Shown piece after piece: positions 1 through 12,979 of a stretch of 64,000 nt of DNA (within the stretch, counting starts at the first letter, position 1; each line of letters begins with the position of its first letter). Source of the stretch: Siphonodentalium dalli (lineage: Eukaryota; Mollusca; Scaphopoda; Gadilida; Siphonodentaliidae). The stretch lies in contig CP136066.1 in the NCBI GenBank assembly GCA_032622095.1, positions 51,682,911 to 51,746,910 of the forward strand, read 5' to 3'. A program made the translations under genes and the position numbers. The notes beneath the pieces were generated by a model. The model searched no databases, had not been told where the DNA came from, and saw only the letters and a program-made list of their open reading frames with translations.

Positions 1-901
1 ACTCAACACCATGGATATATAAATGGAAGGACATGTGAAATGAAGTTTTTATAAACATCCTTGAAAAGCTATAAAATGAGTAATTTACCAAATTTTACGA
101 AATTTATTTCACAACATTTATCAATTTCGCCTTTCTTGATCCTTTTTGAATTTTAGTATGTTGTTTAGTATTTGTTTATAGACATAATCCTGGTAAGAAA
201 CATTGTGTTGCAATTAGTTTGAGGTTTGGCACTTTATTCTCATAAATGCACTGGACTAGACCACTAGTATCATTTAAGATTAGTATATGCATGTACCTCA
301 TATTAAGACACTGTTAATTCGCCATTAGAGTTTATTACTCATTTCGCAATATGTCCCTCCCATGATACATTGCCGGTCAAAAGTTTTTGCAGTGTATACC
401 GCTCGGACCAAGGCGTCACAAAGTAACTCACAGAAATATGCGAAGTTGGTGTTTTCCCCATTATCGTAAAAGATGGACGTCGGCGTTTTGCGACTGTTTC
501 ATCTTTTGACATTGCGAAATTAATTGCGGACAGGGGCAGTATCCAAAAACCAATAGTCAGTCACATATTGAGGGACAGGTCTATTTGGTATATATAGGAT
601 CTCCAACGGATCCTATAAATTCAGATCGAAGCGTCATTTGAAAGAGTTTCGATAGCTCTTTCGGGGATGCGACACCGATTTGCCGGCAAACGGCGCCTTC
701 CCGGTTTTTTTCGAATCCGAAAATCACGAAAATCGGGGAATTCTGTTTTCAGGATCCTAAAATCAGATCCGCCGGTCAAAAAAAGAAAAAAAAGTTTGTT
801 TAAAACGCGTTTCGAGACCTTACGATGTCATTCCTGCAAAAATTATTAGGACCCAAAATGGGGAAAAAATTATTCCCAAATCCCCGGAGCGAGCGACGCT
901 G
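1..901. other. Unassigned sequence, no gene seen
   Basis: AT-rich sequence on both strands with only short open frames and no recognisable domain, RNA or transposon terminus. It leads directly into the duplicated block that begins near 902. Confidence 0.3.
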
Positions 902-1447
902 ATCCGGCCTGATCCGGGTTTTCCGAACGAGATTTCTTGGATCGGTCGATTACATAAGGTGGACGGTGGCCATATAAACGTCCACTCATAATTTGGTGTC
1001 GCAATGTCCAAAGAATTCGCAGTGACAGCGTTTTACGTAAAATCGCGATCGGTTTTGCTGAATCCTGGCTCGCATATATGGTAGCCAGGTTAGAAATGAT
1101 TGAACTGTAGTGCCCTCTGTGCGCCCTTAATGGGACAAATCCCCAATTAAAATTATCAATAATTGCAAAAGCAAGGCGGCACAATACAATAGTGTCCATT
1201 TAACTTAATAATTGTCCACAATAGAGGGCACACCAATCGATTCCCCATTGAAACGAAACCCGACAAATTCCCCACTATCGCGTAAGATTGACTCCTATAT
1301 ATGGTAGCTACCTAGGGTTTAGTTTTGGTGGGGAATTGAAATAATAACTCAGATATTAGCGCTAATCGTGAGGTTATTTGGCCATATCGCATCTGTGAAC
1401 ATATGTGCGGAAATATCGGTGACATTTGTGATCGCCCGTGTGACTGT
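902..1447. repeat. Direct duplication, copy 1
   Basis: This block of about 545 bp is repeated in the same orientation at 1,686-2,227, offset by about 784 bp. Both copies run from ATCCGGCCT through the TTAGCGCTAATCGTGAGG segment to ATCGCCC, with a handful of substitutions. The minus-strand frame of about 100 codons shared by both copies looks like no known protein and is probably open by chance. The 238 bp between the copies is not duplicated. Confidence 0.8.
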
Positions 1448-1685
1448 AGATGGGTTCTATAAATATGGAATGCATTTTTGTCACATTGGGGATTTTCTCG
1501 AATTTAGTATTCGTGGGAAATCGGAATAACACGTCCTTTTTGAACGGGTTTTCACGGATCGGTGATTTGACAACGAGGGTGGGTGGCGGCCTCAAATACC
1601 CATAGATACATCCCACCCTCACAGAAATGGGGAGGGGTGCCACCCAATTGATTATTACTCTCTATGTTATAATACTAGCTATGAT

Positions 1686-2227
1686 ATCCGGCCTAATCCG
1701 GGTTTTTCCGAACGAGATTTCTTGGATCGGTCGATTACATAAGGTGGACGGTGGCCATATAAACGTCCACTCATAATTTGGTGTCGCAATGTCCAAAGAA
1801 TTCGCAGTGACAGCGTTTTACGTAAAATCGCGATCGGTTTTGCTGAATCCTGTCTCGCATATATGGTAGCCAGGTTAGAAATGATTGAACTGTAGTGCCC
1901 TCTGTGCGCCCTTAATGGGACAAATCCCCAATTAAAATTATCAATAATTGCAAAAGCAAGGCTGCACAATACAATAGCGTCCATTTAACTTAATAATTGT
2001 CCACAATAGAGGGCACACCAATCAATTCCCCATTGAAACGAAACCCGACAAATTCCCCAATATCGCGTAAGATTGACTCCTATATATGGTAGCTACCTAG
2101 GGTTTAGTTTTGGTGGGGAATTGAAATAATAACTCACATATTAGCGCTAATCGTGAGGTTATTTGGCCATATCGCATCTGTGAACATATGTGCGGACGGT
2201 GATATTTATGATCGCCCAGTGTGACCG
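1686..2227. repeat. Direct duplication, copy 2
   Basis: Second copy of the block at 902-1,447, nearly identical by eye. It stops within a few bases of the start of the satellite array, so the array boundary and the duplication boundary nearly coincide. Confidence 0.8.
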
Positions 2228-5200
2228 TGTAGCCTACCTCCCACGGGTGATGATGGTGGTTGGTGTGTGTAGGGTGGGTTTGTGACAGGCCACCTACTCA
2301 CACCGCCAAATCGGTCGAAATCCGTAACGTTCTCGAAAATGGTCCATACCACATGCTCATGCACCACCTTGGGGTGTACCCCCGTGGTAAAGGATAGGGG
2401 CCTGGGTGTTTCTAGTTTGTATTTGGGGCGATTCATCGACCCATGCCGTCAAATTGGTCGAAATCTTTTCCGTTGTCGAAAATATTCCATACCCCATTTT
2501 CATCCCCCTCGGGCGGATGCCACCGGGGTGATTGGTGGGGTCGGGGGGTTTCATAGGGTGTATTTGTGGCTGGCCACCGACCCATGCCGTCAAATCGGTC
2601 GAAATCCTTACCGTTCTCGAAAATGTTCCATACCCCATTTTCACCCCATCGGGCTGGTACATCCGGGCTGATTTGTGGCGTCGGGGTGTTTCTATGGTGT
2701 ATTTGGGGTGGGCCACCCACCCATGCCATCAAATCGGTTGAAGTCCTTACCTTTCTCGAAAATGGTCCATATCCCATTTTCATCTCGGGGTGGCCACCGA
2801 CCTATGCCATCAAATCGGTCGAAATCCTTACAATTCTCGAAAATGGACCATACCCCATTTTCACTCCCTCGGGCTGGTACCTCCGGTGGATATTGGTGGT
2901 GTCGGGGTGTTTCGAGGGTGTGGTTTTGGCGGGCCACCCTCCCATCTAGTCAAATCGGTCGAAATCCTTTCCTTTTCGAAAATGGTCGATACCTCATGTT
3001 CACCCCCGTGGTACCCCCAGCTGACAGGTTGGTGACGTCAAATCGGTCGAAATCCTTACAGTTCTCGAATATTGTCCATACTCCATTTTTACCCCCTCGG
3101 GTGGTACCCCAGGGATGTTGGTTGGGGTAGGTGTGTTTCTATTGTGTATCTGTGGCTGGCCACCCACCCACAGCGTCAAGTCAGTTGAAATTCTTACCGT
3201 TCTCTAAAATGGTCCATACCCCATTTTCACCCCTCGGGTGGTACCCACGGTGGTGATGGGGGTGCGATCGTGTGTTTCTATGGTGTATTTGGGTAAGCCA
3301 CTCACCCGCGCCGTCAAATCGGTTGAAGTCCTTACCTTTCTCGAAATGGTCCATACCCCATTTTTATCTCCTCGGGGTGGTACCGCCGGGTTGATGGGTG
3401 GGGATCGGGGTGTTTCCAGGGTCTATTTTGGGCGGGTCACCAACACATGCCGTCAAATTGGTTGAAATCTTTACCGTTCTCGAAAATGATCCATACCCCA
3501 TGTTACCCCCTCGTGTGGTAGCCCACCTCCCGTGGTGATGATGGGGGTCGGGACGTTTGCAGGGCGTGTTTGTGGCGGGCAACACATTCATACCGTCAAA
3601 TCGGTCGAAACCATTACCGTTCTCGAAAATGGTCCATACCCCATGTTCACACCTCGGGTGGTACCTCCGGGTGATTGGAGGGATCGGAGTGTTTCTAGGG
3701 TGGTGTTTTGGTGGGCCACCCTGCCATGTAGTCAAATCGGTCGAAATTCTTACCTTCTCGAAAATGGTCGATACATGTTCCTCATTTACACCCCTTGGGA
3801 GGTACCCCCAGCTGATAGGTTGGTTGGGTTTTTCTATGGTGTATAGAGGCGGCCCACCCACCCAAATGCCCATAAAATCGGTCGAAATCCGTACCGTTCT
3901 CGAAAATGGTCCATACCCAAAGTTTAACCCATAACATCAAATCGGTCGAAATCCTTACCGTTTGCGAAAATGGTCCATACCTCATTTCCACCTCGGTTGG
4001 TACCCACGGGGTGATGGGTGGGGTATCGGGGTGTTTCTATGAAGTATTTGGTGTGGACCACCCACCCATACCGTGAAATTGGTTGAAATCCTTACCATTC
4101 TCGAAAATGGTCCATACCCCATTTTCACCCCCACTCGGGTGGTACCCACGGGGTGATGGGTGGGGATCGGGGTATTTCCAGGGTGTATTTGGGGTAAGCC
4201 ACCCACTCATGCCGTTAAATTGGTGGGGTCTGGGGTTTCCTATGGTGTATTTGTGGCTGTCCACCGACCCATGCCGTCAAATTGGTCGAAATCCTTACCG
4301 TACTCGAAAATGTTCCATACCCCATTTTCACCCCCTCGGGCTGGTAACTCCGGGCTGATTGGTGGGGTCGGGGTGTTTCTATGGTGTATTTGGGGTGGGC
4401 CACCCACCCATGCCATCAAATCGGTTGAAGTCCTTACCTTTCTCGAAAATGGTCCATACCCCATTTTCATATCGGGGTGGCCACCGACACATGCCGTCAA
4501 ATCGGTCGAAATCCTTACAATTCTCGAAAATGGTCCATACCCCATTTTCACCCCCTCGGGCTGGTACCTCCGGTGGTGATTGGTGGTGTCGGTGTGTTTC
4601 GAGGGTGTGGTTCTGACGAGCCACCCTCCCATCTAGTCAAATCGGTCGAAATACTTACCGTTCTCGAAAATGGTCCATACCCAATGTTCACCCCTTGGAG
4701 TGTTACCCCCCCCCTGCCGGTGATGGGTGGGGTTCGGGGGTTTCGAGGTTGTATTTTGGGCGGGCCACCCACCCATGATGTCAAATCGGTCGAAATCCTT
4801 ACCGTTCTCGAAAATGTTCCATACCCCATTTTCACCCCATCGGGCTGGTAACCCCCATGTTGTGGGGTGTTTCTATTGTGTATTTGGGGTGTGCCACCCG
4901 CCCATAACGTCAAATCGGTTGAAATCCTTACCGTTCTCGAATATTGTCCATACTCCATTTTTACCCCCTCGGGGTGGTTCCCCAGGGGATGATGGTTTGG
5001 GTATGTCTGCTTCTAGTGTGTATTTGTGGCTGGCCACCCACCCACGCCGTCAAATCAGTTGAAATCCTTACCGTTCTCAAAAATGGTCCATACCCCATAT
5101 TTACCCCCTTGGGTGGTAGCCTACCTCCCACGGGTGGTGATGGGGGTTGGGTGTGTGTAGGGTGTGTTTGTGGCAGGCCATCCACTCATACCGCCAAATC

Positions 5201-7540
5201 GGTCGAAATCCGTAACGTTCTCGAAAATGGTCCATACCACATGCTCACCACCTTGGGATTTACCCCCGTGGTGAAGGATGGGGGTCTGGGTGTTTCTAGC
5301 GTGTATTTGGGGCGGGTCACCGACCCATGCCGTCAAATCGGTCGAAATCTTTTCCGTTGTCGAAAATATTCCATACCCCATTTTCACCCCTCGGGCGGGT
5401 ACCACCGGGGTGATTGGTGGGGTCGGGGGGGGGGTTTCCTAGGGTGTATTTGTGGCTGGCCACCGACCCATGCCGTCAAATCGGTCGAAATCCTTACCGT
5501 TCTCGAAAATGTTCCATACCCCATTTTCACCCCATCGGGCTGGTACCTCCGGGCTGATTTGTGGCGTCGGGGTGTTTCTATGGTGTATTTGGGGTGGGCC
5601 ACCCACCCATGCCATCAAATCGGTTGAAGTCCTTACCTTTCTCGAAAATGGCCCATATCCCATTTTCATCTCTGGGTGGCCACCGACCTATGCCATCAAA
5701 TCGGTCGAAATCCTTACAATTCTCGAAAATGGACCATACCCCATTTTCACTCCCTCGGGCTGGTACCTCCGGTGGTGATTGGTGGTGTCGGGGTGTTTCG
5801 AGGGTGTGGTTTTGGCGGGCCACCCTCCCATCTAGTCAAATCGGTCGAAATCCTTTCCTTTTCGAGAATGGTCGATACATCATGTTCACCCCCGTGGTAC
5901 CCCCAGCTGACAGGATGGTGTGGTTTTTCTGTGGTGTATTTGATGCGGGCCACCCACCCAAAATGCCGTCAAATCGGTGGAAATACTTACCGTTCTCGAA
6001 AATGGTCCATACCCAATGTTCACCCCCTTGGAGTGTTACCCCCCCCCCCACCCCCGGGTGATGAGTGGGGTTCGGGTGTTTCTATGTTGTATTTTGGGCG
6101 GGCCACCCACCCATGACGTCAAATCGGTCGAAATCCTTACAGTTCTCGAATATTGTCCATACTCCATTTTACCCCATCGGGTGGTACCCCAGGGATGTTG
6201 GTTGGGGTAGATGTGTTTCTATTGTGTATTTATGGCTGGCCACCCACCCACGACGTCAAGTCAGTTGAAATCCTTACCGTTCTCTAAAATGGTCCATACC
6301 CCATTTTCACCCCTCGGGTGGTACCCACGGTGGTGATGGGGGTGCGATCGTGTGTTTCTATGGTGTATTTGGGTAAGCCACCCACCCGTGCCGTCAAATC
6401 GGTTGTCCTTACCTTTCTCGAAATTGTCCATACCCCATTTTATCTCCTCGGGGTGGTACCACGGGTTGATGGGTGGGGATCGGGGTGTTTCCAGGGTCTA
6501 TTTTGGGCGGGTCACCAACACATGCCGTCAAATTGGTTGAAATCTTTACCGTTCTCGAAAATGATCCATACCCCATGTTGCCGTCTCGTGTGGTAGCCTA
6601 CCTCCCGTGGGTGATGATGGGGGTCGGGACGTTTGTAGGGCGTGTTTGTGTCGGGCAACACATTCATACCGTCAAATCGGTCGAAATCCTTACCGTTCTC
6701 GAAAATGGTCCATACCACATGTTCACCCCTCGTGGTGGTACCCCCGTGGTGTTGGATGGGGGTCTGTGTGTTTCTAGGGTGTATTTGGAGCGGGCCACCC
6801 ACCCATGCCGTCAAATCGGTCGAAACCCTTACCGTTCTCGAAAATGGTTCCATACCCCATTTTCACACCTCGGGGTGGTACCTCCGGGTGATTGGAGGGG
6901 TCGGAGTGTTTCTAGGGTGGTGTTTTGGCGGGCCACCCTGCCATGTAGTCAAATCGGTCGAAATTCTTACCTTCTCGAAAATGGTCGATACATGTTCCTC
7001 ATTTTCACCCCTTGGGAGGTACCCCCAGCTGATAGGTTGGGTGGGGTTTTTCTATGGTGTATGGCCCACCCACCCAAATGCCATAAAATCGGTCGAAATC
7101 CGTACCGTTCTCGAAAATGGTCCATACCCAAAGTTTAACCCATAACATCAAATCGGTCGAAATCCTTACCGTTTGCGAAAATGGTTCATACCTCATTTCC
7201 ACCTCGGTTGGTACCCCCGGGGTGATGGGTGGGGGATCGGGGTGTTTCTATAAAGTATTTGGTGTGGACCACCCACCCATACCGTGAAATTGGTTGAAAT
7301 CCTTACCGTTCTCGAATATGTTCCATACCCAATTTTCACCCCCTCGGGTGGTATACCCCCCCCCCACCGAGGATGATGGTTGTGGTTAGTTGTGTTTCTA
7401 TGGTGTATTTGTGGCTGGCCACCCACCCTAGCCGTCAAATCGGTTGTAATCCTCACCGTTCTCGAAAATAGTCCTTACCCCATTTTCACCCCCTCGTTGT
7501 GGTACCCGCGGTGTGATGGGTGGGGATCGGTGTGTTTACA
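2228..7540. repeat. Satellite array, about 139 bp unit with short variants
   Basis: About 41 copies of a unit recognisable by the core CAAATCGGTCGAAATCC, followed by CCGTTCTCGAAAATGG, CCATACCCCATTTTCACC and a GT-rich stretch ending in GGCCACCCACCCATGCCGT. Core-to-core spacing is mostly 137-145 bp, but seven units are only 63-88 bp long (for example 2,730 to 2,811, 4,417 to 4,498 and 5,616 to 5,697). The order of variant units repeats: about 2,280-4,100 reappears at about 5,170-7,310, offset 2,886 bp at first and about 3,080 to 3,215 bp later. Many long frames are open on both strands. A 139 bp unit is not a multiple of three, so a frame drifts through all phases, which argues against coding. 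Confidence 0.95.
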
Positions 7541-7692
7541 ATGGCATTTTACAATCAAATTATAACATAATAATATAGCATGGAAAGCATATAAAAATAG
7601 CCTAAATCAGAACTTATCAAGCAGCTGAGTATAACTCATTCACTAATAGCAACCACCCCAGTGGGTGTTTATACCTAAATGCATGTGAATTA

Positions 7693-7700
7693 TGACGTCA
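7693..7700. promoter_or_regulatory. CRE-like palindrome in the foldback terminus
   Basis: A perfect TGACGTCA lies at the same distance from every terminus of this family: here, and at 19,450-19,457, 21,970-21,977 and 30,424-30,431. This is the consensus CREB/ATF site. Function in this genome is unknown; only its conservation among the four termini is seen. Confidence 0.4.
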
Positions 7701-8010
7701 TATAATTTTTATATAATTTTTATATATTTCTATATACCATGAGAGAAATTACCGTGTACGTTTATTTGTGAATATAACACGTGACTTCCGGGTGGTGACT
7801 GCGCAGAATCCAGCAGAAACTACAGGGTGCTCCGATATAACGGAGGAATATGCAGACAACAACAACAACTGATCAAATTCATTCCCAGATTCTAGAATGT
7901 ACCCGACTTTCAAGTTTAGCCTATTCAGTTCTTTCTGAGGATTAATTACAGCCTTTTCATCTGATAAAAATCATTGGTATATCATTAGCATAATAATTAA
8001 TTACCCCCCT

Positions 8011-8037
8011 CCCCCCCCCCCCCCCCCCCCCCCCCCC
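8011..8037. repeat. Poly-C run
   Basis: 27 consecutive C after CCCCCCT. The mirror position in the right arm (about 19,139-19,144) has only six G, so this tract has expanded or contracted in one arm since the arms formed. Confidence 0.9.
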
Positions 8038-8587
8038 GTCAAGCGACCGTCTTGTCAGTGTCATCCGGCTTACGGCAGTTACTTGATCGGAAATTACTTC
8101 CGTATATCCCATAGACCGATAAGGCCTTCACCTTCGCTTCATGGCAAACAATTTTCACAAATGTACGAGTGTACGTAGATTAATTAATCGCTTGATTTCG
8201 TGACAATCGACAGTTACTGCGTTAGGCTTCACTGTAAACTGTTACAGACAACAATGATCAAGATTCCAGAATCATTCAATCAACCAAAAAGTTCGAAGAT
8301 CAAAGAAAGATAAAAAAAATGAAAGAACGAATTCTGTGTTACGTGTAAATTGTGATACTAAAATTGTAGTATGTTTCCTAGTTACCATCTTCAACTTCAA
8401 CTTAAGTTCAAGGAATTGATATCTGACGAGGATTCTTGTGGAGTTGTGAACACAACAGCACAATGCGTGCTCCTGGAGGCATTTTTCTCCAAATCCAATT
8501 TTTTTTTAAAGGTAGGTCTGTTTGCTTTAAATTAAAAATTAAATTTTGATTATTATTTCATTAAATCATTTTTGATCATTTGACAAT

Positions 8588-9315
8588 TTGTCGTGGTCAT
8601 TCGTTGGTCATCAGTGTCACAGTCAGTGTGTTTGTCGTCATTCGTGTTTGGTTGTCGTCTGTCGTTTTTCGTCCTTGGTAGTTTGTCGTCGTGTTTATTG
8701 TTGGTCGTTTGTTTTCATCCTTTGTTCATTTGTGATCAGTCGTGGTTTGTGTGGCAAGTACACCGCAGCCCAAATGTAGTTAGCCAGTGGAGCCGCGGTG
8801 TACAATGTAGTGCATTTCGGCTGCAGTGGCAATGCTAACTGCACCGTAGTCAACTGGAAACTTGTTTTGTCCAGCAGGGTACATTATATCCCGTATATTT
8901 GGACTAGGATTACCTATAAAGCACAAACCAGGCGAAAAAAAAATACATGTACTGTAAGTTACACATAATTTTGAAACCTGCAGGCCTGGGTCGATGTGTT
9001 TGTCATCAAGACATTTTTCGTCATCGATCATTCGACATCGTGTTCATCTTTGGCTGTTTGTTTTTCGTCATCAGTAATTTTTCGTCATCGATTGTTCGAC
9101 ATCGTGTTAGTCGTTGGCCATTTGTATTTCGTAATCAGTCATTTTTTTGTCATCAGTCGGTATTTTTCTTCGTTGTTGTTTGTTGCCATTTGCCATCGTC
9201 ATCCTCGCCATTTATCTGTCATTTGCCACCATTCGTCAGCCGGTGTGTGTTTTTTCGTTAGTTGTTTTTCATCATCGGTCATTTGTTCATCGGTTGTTTT
9301 TCGGAAATTCTGTCT
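8588..9315 (+). repeat. Degenerate TTCGTCATC-type low-complexity blocks
   Basis: Two blocks (about 8,588-8,745 and 8,985-9,315) of loosely repeated TTTTCGTCATCAGT and TCGTCATTCGTGTTTGG units, G/T/C-rich on the plus strand. The right arm holds the reverse complement at 18,120-18,600. The low-complexity composition keeps several frames open, which I do not take as genes. Between the blocks lies 8,702-8,956, present only in this arm. Confidence 0.7.
8756..8879. mobile_element. MITE-A fragment
   Basis: Carries the right-hand terminus CTTGTTTTGTCCAGCAGGG followed by TA, and the internal segment that precedes it in full copies, but lacks the left half. It lies in the 255 bp stretch that the right arm of F1 does not have. 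Confidence 0.6.
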
Positions 9316-9325
9316 GTGTGTGGGA

Positions 9326-9675
9326 CCACTTAACTGCGGTGCGGTTAGCATTGCCACCGCAGCTGAAATGCAACTACACCGCGGCGCCACCGGCTAACAG
9401 TTGGGTCGTGATGTAATTGCCATTCGGCATGGTGTATTTGCCACAGTGTACTTTCATCAAACTGAAAAAAGACAATACAAACCAGAAATCTAACCACGGT
9501 GTACATGCCATTCGACCGTGAGGGTAGTTGCCTTTCGGCCGCAGTGAACTTGCCGTTTGGCCGCAATGTACTTGCCGTTCGGCTGCGGTGCTCAACTGCA
9601 GTTACAAACTCTGACACCGCAGCCGAACAGCAAATACACTGCGGTGCCAATGGATACTTGTTTTGTCCAGCGGGG
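9326..9675. mobile_element. MITE-A, left end truncated
   Basis: About 350 bp matching the MITE-A interior (CTTAACTGCGGTGCGGTTAG at the left). The right terminus ends CCAGCGGGG and is followed by TA. The left terminal 25 bp is missing. The mirror copy in the right arm, 17,755-18,106, has the same truncation, so the loss predates or was copied with the arm duplication. Confidence 0.7.
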
Positions 9676-10030
9676 TACATGTATTGTATGTCTACTTTGA
9701 TCCCGGAAATGGGCAGGTCCAATTTCATTAGTGACCATGTCCTTGACCATGACCTCGCTCGTATACATGTAGGTACATATAACTTCTGTCTCTCTGTGTT
9801 ATAGACTTGAAAACTGCACGACTGATCGGACTAAATTTGGTATTAATGTACCAAAGGCCTACTTTGATCCCGGGAACTATATGGGTGGGTCCAATTTCAT
9901 ATGCGACTGTGTCCTTGACTGCGACCTCGATATATACTCATACATTGTACATGTACATGTATACCGGTTGGCAACGTTGTTCCATAAAGAGCCCGGATGA
10001 AGTCAGGCACATCAGCTAAGTGTACCGGTA

Positions 10031-10639
10031 CAGACTTTCATTTTTGAGGCGCGCGATCGCTCTTGCGCACCATCGCATGGCTAAAAGTGAAAACCAGCGA
10101 GCGATCGATTGCGCACCTAGGCCAAATACAGAGAGCTAACCTGATAACGCTATTATCAGTGTCTACCCAGACGAGGTCACACGGTGTGACGTGTCAAATG
10201 CACTATCTGTCTGAGACTGAATGATTCGAAGCTAAAAATACATTTCTATGTACCGGTATGGCTTATGACGTCACATAAATTCCTCGAAAATCAAATCGAG
10301 ACCACGTGGCCGGGAGATGTTGATATTTATTCTGTCAGCTTGGAATCTGAGTATTAAATTGATTCCTTATTAATTATTATGAATTAAATTTAATATAGGA
10401 GCATGTAGAATATAAAACATAGTGTGTAACATTCACTTGTGCTTATGGATAGTGGATTAAGCAGTGTTAAACCATCAAAGAGATTCACTGGACATCGATC
10501 GTGAGTAAACAAATTCAATTTACGCGGCATTTATGAATGTATTTCCGCTGTTTATTTTATCTTGATAGAAACCGCGCGCCTGGCCAAAACCAAGCGAGCA
10601 GGACTCTGCGCGCCTACATTTTCTAAAAATGACAGTCTG
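10031..10639. mobile_element. MITE-B with 6-bp target duplication CCGGTA
   Basis: A 609 bp element with inverted ends CAGACTTTCATTTTT and AAAAATGACAGTCTG. It is flanked by CCGGTA at 10,025-10,030 and 10,640-10,645. The subterminal regions are rich in GCGCGC and CGATCG. A TGACGTCA lies at 10,266-10,273. No transposase frame is present. Six-base duplications are reported for IS3EU and Dada and can occur in some hAT families; I cannot choose among them. Confidence 0.85.
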
Positions 10640-12439
10640 CCGGTATACATGTATGTGTACATGTACATATGTACATGTAATAAGCAATAATTTAGAAATA
10701 ACAGTTACCAAATTATGAAAGTTTCCTCAATAATATCCTAATAGTATACATGTAGAATAATGATCATATTAAGAATGCGTTATTTTCCGCAAAACACTTT
10801 GTGTGAGCGGAGCATTTGTATATATACAGCATGTAAATAGTGAGCGATAAGTAAAACACCGTGGTGATTGATTAGGTTGAGAGTGATTCATGGTGACCCA
10901 TTCAACACCAAAATCGGAGATTTAGCTTATTAAATGGCTATACCGGTAATGCGGTATGTTGTAAATAAGTTCATGATTCCACTGAATTGTAGGGGCTATG
11001 AATCATTTGATATAACCCTTTCTTTACTAAATGGATTCTCCCACCAAGTAAACAAGAATTTATTTGAATGATCTATTATTCATTCAGAGGGGTGTTCAGG
11101 AAATGCAAGCAGATGACAACAGACTAATGGATAATACATACATGTACATGTGTAGAAGGATATTTATTAATTGGTTGGAAATGTTCAGAAAAGTTCAACA
11201 AACGACTTTATCTGAACACTTCCCACAACATCTACTTGTCAATAAGCATTTAGTAAATGAAGGGTTAATATATGATTCTCAATAGAACTAGAGGTGGGCG
11301 GTCCCCAAGCCTGAATTTAGTGTGGCTGACATTTGCGGAATGAGGTCCCCAGCGGGCTAGCATCACCAAATTCACCCTCTGGGAACCTCATTCAGCTTAG
11401 GCCTCTCTGTATGGGAGGCATTGGGTCAGATTCCACAGTTGAAGTTGGTGATATTCAGCCATTAATTACTGTGATTATGCGATTTAACTTGGATTAAATT
11501 AAATTTTAATTGGAAATACCCATGATCAGTGTGTTGGTGAACTTTCAAGCACCGTACATCTATAAAATGGCTTTGTTGATGTCAAATGATCCAATATTCC
11601 CAATATTCAATAAATTGTGACCTACAAAACTTGAAAATATAAGGGTACATGTAACATAACTTGCTGAATGCTGATATAAGCCCAAGTTGCCAGGAAATGA
11701 TATGGGGGCCATTGGTTCATTTCTTTCACCTTTCATATGCTTCAGAACAACCAGACAGCCCCCATTTTAGGTTTACTTTAAAAAGTACCCCCAATAGTCA
11801 CAAGGGGGTACCCCCCCTCACTCAAACCTATCACCTCTGTCCCCCAAAATATCCCCAAATTAGCCTAATCTAAAGGCGTGAAATAACGGTGGTATTTCTA
11901 AAAAAAATTCATATACATGTATATGCAGTGGGGGTCTACTCGGTGTTGAGTGTTTTGCTTATCGCATACTCTTTACATACATGTAGATGTACTGTTTGTT
12001 TACATAAGATGACGTTTGCTTACATACAATGTAACACAAAGTACTAACATAACAACATGCTGAAATTAATGTGATACATGTATTTATGATTGGTATAAGA
12101 ACAAGGTTTGTTTATAATATTAATTATGTTTATGGCGGTTTTAACGGATGTTTTAACAGCTATACACAGCGCCAACACTTACCCAATCTTTAAAAAGATC
12201 CTCATGGACATATATCATAATTTTCTTCAACGTCTGGTGTGACAACCCGCTAATACCTGTAGGGCTGTAGACCGTGTATCATAACCTAACGGCATGTATC
12301 GTAACTCCACCGCAGTGACCGTTTCCATACTGCTGTCATTGCCAATTCATTAAAAGCGACACATCACATACATGTACATGTATTCATTATTAGCTCAACG
12401 ACGTCCATGTGTGCGTGTGTGTGTCCGTCAACAATTTCC

Positions 12440-12778
12440 TTTGGCGCGGGCTACAGGTCGTACCTTTGGTCTGATCTTTATCAAATTTGTCATGAATGTT
12501 GACATCATGTAGATGGGAACAGGTCATTTTGGGTCATTGGCCAAAAAACATGGCGGCTGCCAGCCATCTTGGATTTCAAAATTAAATCGATTGGCGCGGT
12601 CTACATGTCTTACTGTTTGTCTGATCATCATGAAATTTATCATGGATGTTAACGAGTCATTTTGTGGTTGTTCCACCAAAAAACATGGCTGCCAGCAGCC
12701 ATCTTTGATTTTACTCTTTGCATGACTAAATCCTTTGGCGCGGGCTACAGGTCGTAGCTTTGGTAGGATCTTCATGAA
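12440..12778 (+). repeat. GGCGCGGGCTACAGG repeat, inner end of left arm
   Basis: Two units of the 155-165 bp repeat that forms the array at 34,799-40,380, here including AACATGGCGGCTGCCAGCCA. The unit at 12,740-12,778 is cut at CTTCATGAA, exactly where the inverted-arm match ends and module S begins. Confidence 0.8.
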
Positions 12779-12933
12779 TAGTTCAATAGATAGGCAATGT
12801 CAGGTACTACGGTAGTAACCCGGCTATTGGTGACTATATACGATTACGAATATATCAATCCAAGTTCTAACATGGTATTTTAGTGTGATGACACAGACAT
12901 TTCTCCGAGTGGTGTAGCACATGTAGTACCCTG

Positions 12934-12979
<46 letters not shown>

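Larger units (their letters stand above)
7649..12778 (+). repeat. F1 left arm
   Basis: The 5,130 bp arm starts with the GCAACCACCCC terminus and carries a TGACGTCA palindrome 45 bp in. Order along the arm: terminus, poly-C run, TTCGTCATC-rich low-complexity DNA, MITE-A, MITE-B, about 1.8 kb of AT-rich sequence, then the first units of the GGCGCGGGCTACAGG repeat. It is about 265 bp longer than the right arm, mainly because of 8,702-8,956 and the poly-C run. The short open frames inside are mirrored in the right arm and look non-coding. Confidence 0.85.

Noticed and set aside
4944-5627. A 227-codon open frame, and many others, in the satellite
   Set aside because: They follow repeat units through shifting phases, occur on both strands and carry no domain.
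2228-7540. CRISPR-like array
   Set aside because: There are no constant short repeats with unique spacers; whole units are homologous, and the context is eukaryotic.
8588-9261. Open frames rich in Ser, Val, Phe and His in the F1 arms
   Set aside because: They come from TTCGTCATC-type low-complexity DNA and are open in neighbouring phases as well.
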